In this document: piece after piece, positions 35,623-45,747 of the stretch
Position numbering within the stretch: position 1 is the stretch's first letter
Layout: each line of letters opens with the position of its first letter
DNA from: Acidobacteriota bacterium
GTDB lineage: Bacteria > Acidobacteriota > Terriglobia > Terriglobales > Acidobacteriaceae
Assembly (NCBI GenBank): GCA_021846985.1
Contig: JAJZVX010000019.1
Span: forward strand, 1 to 64,000
DNA length: 64,000 nt
Direction: 5' to 3'
Notes under the pieces: generated by a model
Databases searched by the model: none
What the model was told of the DNA's origin: nothing
Seen by the model: only the letters and a program-made list of their open reading frames with translations
Program-made: the position numbers and the translations under genes

Positions 35623-36049
35623 GTTTTTGCCCTCGTAGAGATTGTTGCGCAGGCGCATCGCCGCAATGGGCGGTGCCGGGCCGTCTGGAGGCTGTGATGC
35701 CCCTTGCTCCTGTCCGGACGGACAAACCGGGTAAAGCCCTGCCTTGCTGAGAAGCTGGTGGACGCAGCGCAAATGTTTCTGTGAATTTCTCCACTGCGGG
35801 GCAACGCGCAAGCGCCCCGCTTTACGTGGCGGGTTGCGTTGCCGGAGCCTCACTGCCTGTGATGCATCTTGTTTTCCCGATGCATTGGGAAGCTGCTTTT
35901 AGCGCGCGGGTTGGCGCTTTGTTGAGCAAGATGCCGCATGGTTGCTATGCTTTGGACATCAAGCAGCGATGATCGTGCCGGAGCCGTTTGGACCGTGAAA
36001 ACCGTCCCAGCGCGGAGGCGAGGCTGGTTGTACCGCGGAGGCCGAGGGT
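35623..36049. other. Gene-free stretch between tRNA-Gln and the diheme cytochrome
   Basis: No frame here has a recognisable product. A perfect 7-bp stem GCGGGGC / GCCCCGC (35796-35820) with an 11-nt loop is seen, followed by TTTACG. A leftward open frame crossing the tRNA (to 35853) is an artefact of the tRNA sequence. The space may hold the cytochrome promoter. Confidence 0.45.
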
Positions 36050-36550
36050 ATGAGTTTCTCCCATAAATTGTCGCCTGGTATGGCCGCGGCCGTGATGGCG
36101 GCAGCCATCTTTGCTGCGGCCACCACGGCTCAGACACCGCGCGATGCGCAGCGCGAATCGAGCGTATCAATGGCGCCTGCGGCGCAGAGCTTTCCGGCGC
36201 CGGTGAACCTGAAGGTTTTGCCGAAAGATTTCACCGGGCGCCAGGTTCATGACCTCATGGAACAGTGGAGCAGCGAATTGGGTGTCCGGTGCAGCGCATG
36301 TCACGTGCAGAACTCGGCAGGCGTGAGTTCGGGCGGCGCCGCGCAGGCGCGATTCGCAGACGATGAGAAGCCCATGAAGCAAGTGGCGCGGCAGATGTGC
36401 ACCATGACGGAGCAGATCAATGCTGACTACATCGCCAAGGTGGAAGGTTCCGGCATGCCCGTGACCTGCGGCACCTGCCACCGTGGGAGCATTCATCCGC
36501 AGGCATTTGCCGTCCCGTCCGGCGTCATGCGCGCGGCAGAGCAGAAGTAG
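36050..36550 (+). CDS. Diheme c-type cytochrome resembling the reaction-centre cytochrome subunit
   Basis: 166 residues. Signal peptide about 1-28 (AAAIFAAATTAQT). Two heme motifs are seen: CSACH in GVRCSACHVQN and CGTCH in PVTCGTCHRGS. The segment NLKVLPKDFTGRQVHDLM and the spacing match the half-size photosynthetic reaction-centre cytochrome (CytoC_RC) family, which in non-phototrophic acidobacteria occurs without any reaction centre. No photosynthesis gene is in the window. A role as soluble periplasmic electron carrier is likely. Confidence 0.85.
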   Translation: MSFSHKLSPGMAAAVMAAAIFAAATTAQTPRDAQRESSVSMAPAAQSFPAPVNLKVLPKDFTGRQVHDLMEQWSSELGVRCSACHVQNSAGVSSGGAAQARFADDEKPMKQVARQMCTMTEQINADYIAKVEGSGMPVTCGTCHRGSIHPQAFAVPSGVMRAAEQK

Positions 36551-36681
36551 GCCGCTGGAAGTGGAACGCTGGTTCGTGACGTGGACGGGCCGTGGCCGCG
36601 AGGCTTTATCCATGTCTATTGCCGGGCTGCCTGGCGTGAGCGGGACATAGCAAGTGCCAAACGGCGGCGGGAGCCGCCCGG

Positions 36682-37659
36682 CTATTCGAGCAGCGAATCG
36701 ACAAATTCAGACGGTGAGAACTCGATGATGTCGGCCATTTGCTCGCCAATGCCGGCAAAGCGGACGGGGAGACTCATTTCGCGGGCGATGGCCACGGCAA
36801 TTCCCCCCTTGGCGGTGCCGTCGAGCTTGGTGAGGAGAATGCCGGTGACGCCGGCGGATTGCGTGAACAGCCGCGCCTGTTGCAGGCCGTTCTGCCCGGT
36901 GGTGGCGTCCATTACAAGCAGCACTTCGTGCGGCGCACCGGGGATGAGCTTGGCCGCGGTGCGGCGCATCTTGTCGAGCTCGTCCATAAGGCCGGATTTG
37001 GTGTGCAGGCGGCCGGCGGTGTCGACAATCAGCTCGTCGATCTGGCGGGAGCGCGCGATGCTGGCGGCGTCGTAGAGGACCGCGGCGGGGTCGCCGCCTT
37101 GCCGGGTCTTTACAATCTCAACGCCGCAGCGCGTAGCCCACACTTCAAGCTGTTCGATGGCCGCGGCGCGGAAGGTGTCGGCGGCGCACAGCAGGACGGT
37201 GCGGCCCTGGGCGCGATGCCAGGCGGCGAGCTTGCCGGCGGAGGTGGTTTTGCCGGTGCCGTTCACGCCGACGAGAAAAGTCACACGGGGCGAAGTGGGG
37301 GGCGCGGTTGCAGGCCGATGCGGTGCTTCGAGAATCTCGCGCAGGCGCGCTTTCAGCAGGATGCGCAGCTCGGCGCCGCCCTGGATGGCCTGATGCCGGG
37401 CATGGTCGCGAAGGCCTTGGAGGATGGCCGTTGTGGTTGGGACGCCGAGGTCGCTCGACAGCAGGGCCGCTTCCAGGTCTTCAAAGGCGCGCTCGTCGAC
37501 GGTGCGGGTAAGGGCGACCAGATCGTCGATCTTGGACGAGAAGGACGCGCGTGTACGCGAGACGGCCTGCTTCATGCGGCCCAAGAAACCGGAAGCGGTT
37601 GCGTCCGGCTCGGGCGCCGCTGCGGAGGGTGTGTCTTTTTTGCCGCCAAAGAGCTTCAT
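36682..37659 (-). CDS. ftsY: Signal recognition particle receptor FtsY
   Basis: About 325 residues. SRP-type GTPase that docks ribosome-SRP complexes at the membrane. The N-domain ([28 protein letters not shown]) precedes the G-domain: G1 [29 protein letters not shown] (insertion box), [16 protein letters not shown], and FAGIGEQ at the end. The long acidic A-domain of E. coli FtsY is nearly absent. I chose the ATG ending 37659 (MKLFGGKKD), which gives the common short N-terminus; a longer frame goes to 37842. Confidence 0.95.
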   Translation of the reverse strand: MKLFGGKKDTPSAAAPEPDATASGFLGRMKQAVSRTRASFSSKIDDLVALTRTVDERAFEDLEAALLSSDLGVPTTTAILQGLRDHARHQAIQGGAELRILLKARLREILEAPHRPATAPPTSPRVTFLVGVNGTGKTTSAGKLAAWHRAQGRTVLLCAADTFRAAAIEQLEVWATRCGVEIVKTRQGGDPAAVLYDAASIARSRQIDELIVDTAGRLHTKSGLMDELDKMRRTAAKLIPGAPHEVLLVMDATTGQNGLQQARLFTQSAGVTGILLTKLDGTAKGGIAVAIAREMSLPVRFAGIGEQMADIIEFSPSEFVDSLLE

Positions 37660-37856
37660 CGTCACCAGGTTCCAGCATTGAGTGTAATGCAGGCAGCGAA
37701 AGGCGAGCGAACCGGCAACTGACGAAGCGAAGGCCCTCTCGAAATTTACGCAAGAGGCTTGTGCAGAGTGCTGGAAATAGGCAAGAATCGCAGCACGGCG
37801 CGGCCTTGCACAACCGCGGCGAAGGCGAGCAAAAACAGACAATCCTGGAGGTCGGC

Positions 37857-39038
37857 ATGAGCAGTGTGCGCGTGCTGGTGGGGACGAAGAAGGGCGCGTT
37901 TGTCCTCACGGCGGACGGCAAGCGGAAAGATTGGACGGTGAGCGGGCCGCATTTTGCGGGGTGGGAGATCTACCACATGAAGGGCTCACCGGTGGATCCG
38001 GACCGGATTTACGCGTCGCAAACGAGCGGATGGTTTGGGCAGATCGTTCAGCGCTCGGACGACGGCGGGAAGACGTGGCACCAGCCGGGGTTGAAGCCCG
38101 GCGAGCCGGAGATGCCCAGCTTTCCGGCCAAGGCGCCGAACCGCTTTGTCTACGACCAGTCGGAGGCCAGCGGCAAGCCGCTGACCACGCACCAGTGGTA
38201 CGACGGCACGCAGCGCCCGTGGGAGTTCAAACGGGTGTGGCATCTGGAGCCCTCGCTCGCTGAACCGGACACGGTCTATGCCGGGGTGGAAGATGCGGCG
38301 TTGTTCCGCTCGACCGATGGCGGGATGAGCTGGCAGGAGATGGCGGGCTTGCGCGGCCACGGCACGGGTCCGCAGTGGCAGCCGGGCGCGGGCGGCATGT
38401 GCCTGCACACCATCCTTCTCGATCCGGCCCATACCCGGCGGATGTACACCGCGATTTCAGCAGCCGGAGCATTCAGAACCGATGATGGCGGAGCGACCTG
38501 GAAGCCGATCAACAAGGGGCTGGTCTCGGGCTTCATGCCCAACCCCACGGCGGAGGTGGGTCATTGCGTGCATCATGTGGCCATGCATCCCGCGCGCCCC
38601 GATGTGCTCTTTATGCAGAAGCACTGGGATGTGATGCGCAGCGACGACGCGGGCGAAAACTGGCGCGAAGTTTCCGGTAATCTGCCCACGGATTTCGGGT
38701 TTGTGATCGACGTGCATGCGCACGAGCCGGAGACGCTCTATGTGGTGCCCATCAAGAGCGATTCGGAGCATTTTCCGCCGGAAGGCAAGCTGCGTGTATA
38801 TCGTAGCCGGACGGGAGGGAATGAATGGGAGCCGCTTGCCAGCGGCCTGCCGGAGCGGGACTGCTATGTGAACGTGCTCCGCGATGCAATGGCCGTGGAC
38901 AAGCTGGACAAGTGCGGCGTCTATTTTGGCACCACCGGCGGGCAGGTGTACGCTTCGACGGATGCGGGCGAGACGTGGGCGCCGATTGTCCGCGATCTGC
39001 CGGCGGTGCTTTCCGTGGAGGTACAGATGCTGACATGA
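37857..39038 (+). CDS. BNR/Asp-box repeat beta-propeller protein
   Basis: 393 residues; GGAGG stands before the ATG. Five Asp boxes are clear ([45 protein letters not shown]), with a sixth weak one (RSRTGGNEW). These fold into a propeller as in sialidases and photosystem assembly factors, but the catalytic Arg triad of sialidases is not evident. There is no signal peptide, so it is probably cytoplasmic. The stop overlaps the start of a MoaD/ThiS-like gene (ATGA), which implies coupled translation and a shared job. The term glycosidase often attached to such proteins is not supported. Confidence 0.8.
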   Translation: MSSVRVLVGTKKGAFVLTADGKRKDWTVSGPHFAGWEIYHMKGSPVDPDRIYASQTSGWFGQIVQRSDDGGKTWHQPGLKPGEPEMPSFPAKAPNRFVYDQSEASGKPLTTHQWYDGTQRPWEFKRVWHLEPSLAEPDTVYAGVEDAALFRSTDGGMSWQEMAGLRGHGTGPQWQPGAGGMCLHTILLDPAHTRRMYTAISAAGAFRTDDGGATWKPINKGLVSGFMPNPTAEVGHCVHHVAMHPARPDVLFMQKHWDVMRSDDAGENWREVSGNLPTDFGFVIDVHAHEPETLYVVPIKSDSEHFPPEGKLRVYRSRTGGNEWEPLASGLPERDCYVNVLRDAMAVDKLDKCGVYFGTTGGQVYASTDAGETWAPIVRDLPAVLSVEVQMLT

Positions 39039-39361
39039 CGGATGCAGAGGCAGGTGCGGCGAAGCAGGTGCGCGTGATTCTTCCCTATCCTTTGCGCAAC
39101 CTGGCGGGATCGGGTGCGGAGGTAAGCCTCGCGGTGACCACGCCGGTGACGGTGCGGCGCGTGCTGGATGCGCTGGAGGCGCGCTATCCCATGTTGCGGG
39201 GCACGATCCGCGCCTACGAAAGCGGCCAGCGGCGGGCGTTCCTGCGTTTCTTTGCCTGCGAGGAGGATTGGTCGCACGAGCCGATGGATGCGGAGTTGCC
39301 GGCGGCCGTCGCCGAAGGCAGGGAGCCGCTGCTGATCCTGGGGGCGATTGCGGGCGGTTAG
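39035..39361 (+). CDS. MoaD/ThiS-like beta-grasp protein ending in Gly-Gly
   Basis: 108 residues. The pattern [31 protein letters not shown] and the C-terminal ILGAIAGG match the ubiquitin-like MoaD/ThiS family, whose terminal GG is adenylated and thiocarboxylated to carry sulfur, or in some archaea is joined to proteins. No MoaE, MoeB, ThiF or ThiG gene is near, so a molybdopterin or thiamine role is not supported by context. It overlaps the BNR gene by four bases. Confidence 0.75.
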   Translation: MTDAEAGAAKQVRVILPYPLRNLAGSGAEVSLAVTTPVTVRRVLDALEARYPMLRGTIRAYESGQRRAFLRFFACEEDWSHEPMDAELPAAVAEGREPLLILGAIAGG

Positions 39362-39518
39362 CCGGGACAGCCTGCCGGCTCGCCGCCACCGGGAGCGTTT
39401 TCGATTCGCTTTTGCCATCGCTGGCAGCGTGCAGGGCGATTCTTCTTGAGGAGGAAGCCGGCGGGCATGCAGCATTCTGTCAGGAGCAGTATCGAAAATG
39501 CTGTGGCGCCCCGGCAAG

Positions 39519-41123
39519 TTATGGATGGAAGATCGCGGATTCTCTTTGATGGGAGGAATCCTCTGTCCGGCTCCATGCGACAACCGTGTTGCATCCCCGC
39601 GCCTTGGCTATGTAAAGAGCCATGTCGGCTCGCCTTGCCAACTCTCGCAAGGATGTGTCTTCTCCGCTCTCGTGGGTCACAAGCCCGATGCTGATGCTGG
39701 CAGAGACGGCCTCACTTCCCCATTCGACAGGATGATCGGCGACGGCCGCGCGGATGCGTTCCGTGACTTCCATGGCTCCGGTTGCGCCTGTCTGGGGCAA
39801 GAGAATGGCGAACTCATCGCCGCCCATCCGTCCGAGCATGTCGGACCCTCGTATGGACTGCAACATTCTCTCCGTAATGGCGAGCAAGACGTTGTCGCCC
39901 GCCTGATGGCCCATGCGGTCGTTGATGGTTTTGAAGCGGTCGAGATCGACCAGGGCCAGGGAAAATGGCTCTTGGCTCCGGGCAGAGCGGACGCGCTCCC
40001 TTTTGAAAGCTGCCAGAAAGGAGCGCCGGTTGGCCACGCCGGTGAGGGCATCCGTCTCGGCCCTGTGCCGCAGCTCACGCATCAGTCGCACCTGTGAGGT
40101 GATGTTGGCCAGAATGGCCGCGGAGCCCGAGGGGCGTTTATCGCGATAGAGCGGAAACACCCGCACCTGGAACTGCTGCTTCTCTCCACCCACTTCATAA
40201 TCGAGGCGCTGGGCGCCTTCGGGCCCAAGCATGATCCGCGTCAGTTCGGGCGATGCTTGCAGCACGTGTTTCAGATCGTCTCCCGGCTTTGCCGTTGCCA
40301 GGCAGGGAAGAAGCTCCTGCGCGGCAGGGTTGAAATCCACGAGCCTGTGCTGCAGATCGGCAACCAGCACGGCGTCTCTCATGTTGTTGAAAACCAGTGA
40401 CTGTGCCATGGGCACAAGGTCGAAGTAGCCGTAGCGGAAGACCGCGATGTAGCCAAGAACTACCGTCACGCCCAGCATGGAAGGCGCCAGGTCGAGCCCC
40501 CAGGGGCTGTAGCCGATGAGATAGATCAGATAGCCCGCCAGCGGAACCAGAGAAGCGGTCACCATGATCCATCTTTGCGTGGCGCTTCTTCCCGAGTTTG
40601 TGCTGCGCGAAATGTAGATCCAACCCCCATAAAGAAGCGCTCCAACGAGATAGCAGATATTGAGCCATGCAATGGGACCGCGCTCGACGGACACCACCCA
40701 GAACGGACCGCGGGGGACAAGCGTCACCGAGCGGTCATAGAGGTGGTGCATCGAGTTGGTCAACTGGCCGGAAAAGGTAATCAGAGGAATGGCGAAGAGC
40801 AGGCCGAGATGGCTCTTCATGTTGTTGTGTCTAAGCGCTCCAAGCAGCCACAATGCGGGAATCCAGGGCGCGCCGAAGTACTCGACATGGAGCCAGAACC
40901 ACGCCCTATCGAGCGTGGTCTGCGCCATTTCCCCGGCATACCCAAAGCTATAGATAGCCGTGGACAGAATAAGCAGTGCGAAGATAGGCGCTTCCGGAGC
41001 TATGCGCCTGCGCTTCCACGCAAAAAAAGCCATTACGGCCAAGATCAGAGCCAGCGCCGTAAGGAAGACTCGCAGCAGGAACACAACGCTAAAGTACATG
41101 TCTGGAGCACTCGTATTTAGCAT
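39519..41123 (-). CDS. Membrane diguanylate cyclase (7TM sensor, PAS-like, GGDEF)
   Basis: 534 residues. The N-terminal about 230 residues hold seven membrane helices like the histidine-kinase 7TM input region. A PAS-like domain follows (FNNMRDAVLVADLQHRLVDF). The GGDEF domain has the intact active site GRMGGDEFAILLP and, five residues before it, RGSD, the I-site that allows product inhibition. It makes c-di-GMP from two GTP in response to an unknown signal. No EAL domain is present. Confidence 0.93.
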   Translation of the reverse strand: MLNTSAPDMYFSVVFLLRVFLTALALILAVMAFFAWKRRRIAPEAPIFALLILSTAIYSFGYAGEMAQTTLDRAWFWLHVEYFGAPWIPALWLLGALRHNNMKSHLGLLFAIPLITFSGQLTNSMHHLYDRSVTLVPRGPFWVVSVERGPIAWLNICYLVGALLYGGWIYISRSTNSGRSATQRWIMVTASLVPLAGYLIYLIGYSPWGLDLAPSMLGVTVVLGYIAVFRYGYFDLVPMAQSLVFNNMRDAVLVADLQHRLVDFNPAAQELLPCLATAKPGDDLKHVLQASPELTRIMLGPEGAQRLDYEVGGEKQQFQVRVFPLYRDKRPSGSAAILANITSQVRLMRELRHRAETDALTGVANRRSFLAAFKRERVRSARSQEPFSLALVDLDRFKTINDRMGHQAGDNVLLAITERMLQSIRGSDMLGRMGGDEFAILLPQTGATGAMEVTERIRAAVADHPVEWGSEAVSASISIGLVTHESGEDTSLRELARRADMALYIAKARGCNTVVAWSRTEDSSHQRESAIFHP

Positions 41124-41270
41124 AGTCGCAATGCGCAGGCACGGCTAGACTGCTTTTCCGCGCCTATGCCTCAACGAGCATCAGCAGGCGTTGAGGGAGC
41201 GCGCCAGCCGGGCGGGTATTCGTCTGTCTGAATTGCCTTGCGCAGGCTGCGGATACAAAGCGTATAGACT

Positions 41271-42131
41271 ATGCCCATGACAAAACGGATTGGCATCCAC
41301 CTGGGCACGGCGGGCGGCGCATCGAACGCCGTGGAGAGGGCGCGCGAAATCGGCGCCAACACCTTGCAGATTTTTTCTTCCAGCCCGCGTATGTGGCGCG
41401 CGCCCAGGGTGGACCCCCGGCAGGCGGAGCGCATGAAAGATCTGCGCGCCCGGCTTGACGTGGGGCCTCTTGTCATCCACACCAGCTACCTGGTCAACGT
41501 GTGCAGCCAGAACGAGGACACGCGGCAAAAAAGCGTGGCGGCATTTCGGGGCGAGGTGGAGCGGGCGCTCGATCTGGGCGCCGAGTACCTCGTTCTCCAT
41601 CCGGGCTCGTGGAAAGGCCTCACCCGCGACCAGGGATTAAAGCTCGCGGCCGACTCCATCCGCCGTGCCATTGATGGGCTGCCGGTGCAGGGCACGCCGT
41701 TTCACATCCTCATTGAGAACACCGCCGGCGCGGAGTTTTCGCTGGGTGGAAGCTTTGAACAGGTGGCCGAACTGGTTGAGCGGTTGAAGACTTCGGCTCC
41801 TGTGGCTGTGTGCCTGGACACATGCCACACGCATGTGGCCGGCTACGACCTGCTGAGCGCGGAGGGGTACGAAGAGACGGTGCGGCAGGCGGCGGCGACG
41901 GTGACGCTGGAGGCGGTGAAGGTGTGGCACATGAACGACGCCAAGGCCGAGCGCGGATCGAAGCTCGACCGGCATGAGCACATCGGGCAGGGAACGATGG
42001 GGCTGGAGCCCTTCCGGCGGCTGCTGAACGATGCGCGCTGGGCGCACTGCGCGTTTGTGGCGGAGACGCCGGTGGACGAGCCAGGGGACGAGGAGCGGAA
42101 TGTGCGGGTGCTGAAGAGCCTGGTGGAGTAG
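41271..42131 (+). CDS. nfo: Endonuclease IV (AP endonuclease)
   Basis: 286 residues. Zinc-dependent repair enzyme that cuts DNA at abasic sites. Metal residues are visible in HTSYLVNV, LHPGS, LIENTAGA, CLDTCHTHVAGYD, HMNDAK and DRHEHIGQG. The start may be this ATG or the second one at 41277. It is divergent from the diguanylate cyclase and precedes leuS by 84 bases. Confidence 0.95.
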   Translation: MPMTKRIGIHLGTAGGASNAVERAREIGANTLQIFSSSPRMWRAPRVDPRQAERMKDLRARLDVGPLVIHTSYLVNVCSQNEDTRQKSVAAFRGEVERALDLGAEYLVLHPGSWKGLTRDQGLKLAADSIRRAIDGLPVQGTPFHILIENTAGAEFSLGGSFEQVAELVERLKTSAPVAVCLDTCHTHVAGYDLLSAEGYEETVRQAAATVTLEAVKVWHMNDAKAERGSKLDRHEHIGQGTMGLEPFRRLLNDARWAHCAFVAETPVDEPGDEERNVRVLKSLVE

Positions 42132-42215
42132 ATTGCCTCAATTTCCGTTCCGGCCCCAGCTTCCGGTGCTCAGTTCCGGTTTCCACGCTTTGCCGTCCAG
42201 TTACACTAAAAAGTG

Positions 42216-44714
42216 ATGGCTGACGACACTGAACAACGTTACGACCCGGCAACGATCGAACCCAAATGGCAGCAGAGGTGGGCGGCGGACGCGGCGCTTT
42301 ATGCGGCTGAGCCCGCTTCGTGCGGCAAACCGAAGTATTACGTGCTGGAGATGCTGCCCTATCCGAGCGGGCAACTGCACATGGGGCATGTGCGCAACTA
42401 CTCGATCGGCGACGCGCTGGCGCGCCACATGTGGATGCGTGGTTACAATGTGCTGCACCCCATGGGGTGGGACGCCTTCGGGTTGCCGGCCGAGAACGCG
42501 GCGCTCAAGAACAACACGCCGCCGCGGGAGTGGACGCTGGCCAACATCGCCGCCATGCGGCGGCAGATGGAACGGCTGGGGCTGGGCTACGACTGGGCGA
42601 CCGAAGTGACCACCTGCCTGCCGGAGTACTACCGGTGGAACCAGTGGTTTTTTTTGCGGATGTATGAGAAGGGGCTGGTCTACCGCAAGCAGAGCAAAGT
42701 GAACTGGTGCCCGGAGTGCGCCACGGTGCTGGCCAACGAGCAGGTGGTGAATGGCTGCTGCTGGCGGCACGAAGAGACGCTGGTGGAGCAGCGGGATCTG
42801 GAGCAGTGGTTCCTGCGCATCACAGCCTATGCGCAGGAACTGCTCGACGGCCTGGATACGCTCGACGGTTGGCCGGAAAAGGTGCGCACCATGCAGCGCA
42901 ACTGGATCGGTCGCAGCGAGGGCACCGATGTCGATTTCACCATCGAGGGCTCGGGCGAACGGATTCGCGTCTTCACCACGCGCGTGGATACGATTTTTGG
43001 GGTCACCAGCGTGCAGCTTGCGCCCCAGCATCCACTCGTGAAGGATTTCTGCGCCGCAGATGCGGAGTTGAAGGCCAAGGTGGACGGCCTGATCGAAGAG
43101 CAGAAGAAGGCGCGCGAGGCCGGTGATGTGGGCGCCATCGAAAAGCATGGCGTGGCTACTGGACGCTGGGCCGTGAACCCCTACAGCGGCGAACCGGTAC
43201 CGATCTGGGTGGCCAACTACATCCTGATGGACTACGGCACCGGCGCCATTATGAGCGTGCCGGGGCACGACGAGCGCGACTTCGAGTTTGCCACCAAGTA
43301 CGGCATCGAGATTCGCCGGGTGATCGCGCCGGCCGATCCGGACGCGGAGGAACCCGCGCTGCCCTTCACTTCGGAAGACGGCATTCTGACCAACTCCGGG
43401 GAGTACAACGGCCTCAGTTGCGAGGCTGCGCAGAAGAAGCTGCAGGAACTGGCGGCGCGCGCGGGCTTTGGCCAGGCCACGGTGACCTTCCGGCTGAAAG
43501 ACTGGGGCGTAAGCCGCCAGCGCTACTGGGGCACGCCGATTCCGATGATTCACTGCGAAAAGGACGGGCTGGTGCCGGTACCGGACGAACAGTTGCCGGT
43601 GGTGCTGCCGGCGCAGGTAGCGATCACGCAGCAGGGCGGGTCGCCGCTGGGGCGCGTGGCGGAGTTTCTGCATACGACCTGTCCGAAGTGCGGCGCGCCG
43701 GCGCGGCGCGAAACCGACACCATGGACACGTTCGTCGATTCGAGCTGGTACTTTTACCGCTACACGGATGCGAAGAACGCGGGCATGCCGTTTGATCCTG
43801 CGAAGGCAGCCTACTGGTTCCCCATCGACCAGTACATTGGCGGGGTGGAGCACGCGATTCTGCACCTTATTTACTCGCGTTTCTGGACCAAGGTGATGCG
43901 GGATCTGGGGCTCACGCCGAACAGCGAGCCGGCCACGCGGCTGTTCACGCAGGGCATGGTGATCAAGGACGGGGCGAAGATGTCCAAGTCGAAGGGCAAC
44001 GTGGTCTCGCCCGACGACATGGTGGCGCGCTACGGGGCCGACGCCACGCGCATGTACGCGCTGTTTGCCGCGCCGCCCGATCGCGATCTGGATTGGCAGG
44101 AAGACGGCGTGGCGGGGGTGAGCCGCTTTCTGGCGCGCGTCTGGCGGCTGGTGACGAAGTACGCGGCGGTGGCGCGGGCCGCGGAGTGCGACGGGCACAG
44201 CGACGGCGCGGCCGCGGCGGGGCTGCTGCGCAAGCTGCACCAGACCATTGCCAAGATCACGCAGGATTTCGAAGGGCGATGGCACTTCAACACCTGTGTA
44301 GCGGCGATCATGGAGCTGGTGAACGAGATTCAGGCGGCCGATGCGCAACTGGACTCGGGCGCGGTGCCGCCTCTGGCCATTCGCGAGCTGCTGCGCACGC
44401 TGGTGCTTTTGCTGGCCCCGTTTGCTCCGTATCTGGCGGCTGAACTTTGGGAAGAGCTGGGCGAGGAAGGCGCGATTCTGCGCGCGCAGTGGCCGGTGAG
44501 CGATGCGGACCTGGCCCGGGAGAGCGAACTCGAGTTTCCGGTGCAAATCAACGGCAAGCTGGTGGAAGTGGTGCGTGTGCCCGCCGGCGCAGCAAGCGCA
44601 GCCATGGAAGCAGCGGCGCTGGCAGGAGAAAGAGTGAAGACGCGAACAGTGGGCAAAAGCGTGGTGAAAGTGATCGTTATTCCCGGCAAGCTGGTGAACC
44701 TGGTGGTGAAGTGA
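42216..44714 (+). CDS. leuS: Leucyl-tRNA synthetase
   Basis: 832 residues. Class I synthetase. The HIGH box is PSGQLHMGHVRNYSIGD, the editing domain has VFTTRVDTIFGVT and PGHDERDFEFA, the leucine-specific insert precedes KMSKSKGNVVSPDD, and a C-terminal domain ends it. A GTG at 42213 gives one extra residue; the ATG is more likely. Its stop overlaps the GTG of the next gene. Confidence 0.97.
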   Translation: MADDTEQRYDPATIEPKWQQRWAADAALYAAEPASCGKPKYYVLEMLPYPSGQLHMGHVRNYSIGDALARHMWMRGYNVLHPMGWDAFGLPAENAALKNNTPPREWTLANIAAMRRQMERLGLGYDWATEVTTCLPEYYRWNQWFFLRMYEKGLVYRKQSKVNWCPECATVLANEQVVNGCCWRHEETLVEQRDLEQWFLRITAYAQELLDGLDTLDGWPEKVRTMQRNWIGRSEGTDVDFTIEGSGERIRVFTTRVDTIFGVTSVQLAPQHPLVKDFCAADAELKAKVDGLIEEQKKAREAGDVGAIEKHGVATGRWAVNPYSGEPVPIWVANYILMDYGTGAIMSVPGHDERDFEFATKYGIEIRRVIAPADPDAEEPALPFTSEDGILTNSGEYNGLSCEAAQKKLQELAARAGFGQATVTFRLKDWGVSRQRYWGTPIPMIHCEKDGLVPVPDEQLPVVLPAQVAITQQGGSPLGRVAEFLHTTCPKCGAPARRETDTMDTFVDSSWYFYRYTDAKNAGMPFDPAKAAYWFPIDQYIGGVEHAILHLIYSRFWTKVMRDLGLTPNSEPATRLFTQGMVIKDGAKMSKSKGNVVSPDDMVARYGADATRMYALFAAPPDRDLDWQEDGVAGVSRFLARVWRLVTKYAAVARAAECDGHSDGAAAAGLLRKLHQTIAKITQDFEGRWHFNTCVAAIMELVNEIQAADAQLDSGAVPPLAIRELLRTLVLLLAPFAPYLAAELWEELGEEGAILRAQWPVSDADLARESELEFPVQINGKLVEVVRVPAGAASAAMEAAALAGERVKTRTVGKSVVKVIVIPGKLVNLVVK

Positions 44715-45622
44715 AGAAGGCGGTGCGCGGAACGCAGTCGCTGGTGGTCCAGATGGCCTGGGTTTTCAAGCGTCCTTCGCTGACCGCGATGGAAGTGGCA
44801 TGGCGCTGGATATTTGGCATACCGTTGATGGTGGTGTGCCTGGGCGAGGCGCGGCGGATCTTCGCGGCGCTTCCACCGGATGTGACAGGGCTTTCACGCC
44901 TCGATTCGCAGAATCCCTGGATCGCGGCTGTTCAACTCGCGGATGCGTGGAGCCAGTACCAGCCGCACATGGCGGCCGTGCTGCGGTGGCTGCTGCCGGC
45001 GGCGGCTGTTGCGTGGGCGGTCTGCTCGGCAGTGGGGCGCAACCTTGTACTCAAGCGGATGGAGCGCGGACTGCGTTTCCGGCCGCTGGGGATGACGGCC
45101 TTGCAGGGGAGTTGGCTGTTGCTGTTCGCGGCCACGTTCTGGGCCTGGTTCCGTCTTGTGGCGTGGGCCGCGGCCACGCACATCACCAGCGGAGGCGAGC
45201 CGGATCTGGTGGGTTACTTGATCTGGGTCATCTTTCTCTCGCTGGGGTTCTTCACGTTGTGGGCGTTGATTAGCTGGGCATTTTTCATCGCGCCGTTGCT
45301 GATGCTGCTTGAAAAGCGGCCGGTGCTTTCGGCGCTGGGGCAAAGTTTCAGGCTGGGCAAGACGTTCACCGCCAAGCTGGTGGAGGTGAACCTGGTCATG
45401 GGAATTGTAAAGCTGGCGCTGATCGTGGTGGCGATGGTTCTGGCGGCGGCTCCGCTGCCCTTCAGCGACGAACTGGGCGCGGGGGCCATGCGGGTGGTTT
45501 ACGCCGGAGCCACGGTGGTGTACCTGCTAGCGAGCGACTATTTTCACGTGGTTCGCCTCAGGGGCGTGGTGGCATTGTGGCGGGAGTTGCGGGGGCCGAC
45601 GGCGGGAGACTGGGAAAGGTGA
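44711..45622 (+). CDS. Multi-pass membrane protein of unknown function
   Basis: 303 residues from a GTG overlapping the leuS stop. About five or six membrane helices are visible (IFGIPLMVVCLGEARR; WLLPAAAVAWAVCSAVG; LLLFAATFWAWFRLVAW; WVIFLSLGFFTLWALISWAF; ALIVVAMVLAAAPLPF). No catalytic motif is recognised. Coupling to leuS may only reflect shared transcription. Confidence 0.75.
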   Translation: MKKAVRGTQSLVVQMAWVFKRPSLTAMEVAWRWIFGIPLMVVCLGEARRIFAALPPDVTGLSRLDSQNPWIAAVQLADAWSQYQPHMAAVLRWLLPAAAVAWAVCSAVGRNLVLKRMERGLRFRPLGMTALQGSWLLLFAATFWAWFRLVAWAAATHITSGGEPDLVGYLIWVIFLSLGFFTLWALISWAFFIAPLLMLLEKRPVLSALGQSFRLGKTFTAKLVEVNLVMGIVKLALIVVAMVLAAAPLPFSDELGAGAMRVVYAGATVVYLLASDYFHVVRLRGVVALWRELRGPTAGDWER

Positions 45623-45677
45623 CGCGGGGCTGTGCGGAGCCGGAGATGAGAATGGCAATCAGCCTGCCGTTGTTGAA

Positions 45678-45705
45678 GCCGCTTCTCGTTGCGCGGAGAA
45701 GCGGC
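45678..45705. terminator. Hairpin between convergent genes, possible bidirectional terminator
   Basis: A perfect 10-bp inverted repeat, GCCGCTTCTC (45678-45687) and GAGAAGCGGC (45696-45705), with an 8-nt loop lies between two converging genes. No T tract follows on either strand, so termination would be of an unusual kind or the repeat has another role. Confidence 0.5.
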
Positions 45706-45747
45706 GCACGCCCGTCAGGAGCGGGCAGTGGCACTTGCTGAGCGACC

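Noticed and set aside
35509..35853. - strand open frame over tRNA-Gln (contains SWLPPRDSNPD)
   Set aside because: A read-through of the antisense of the tRNA, a common false gene.
42201..44546. Long - strand open frame of 781 codons
   Set aside because: Antisense to leuS, which is intact; the product is Arg/His-rich without motifs.
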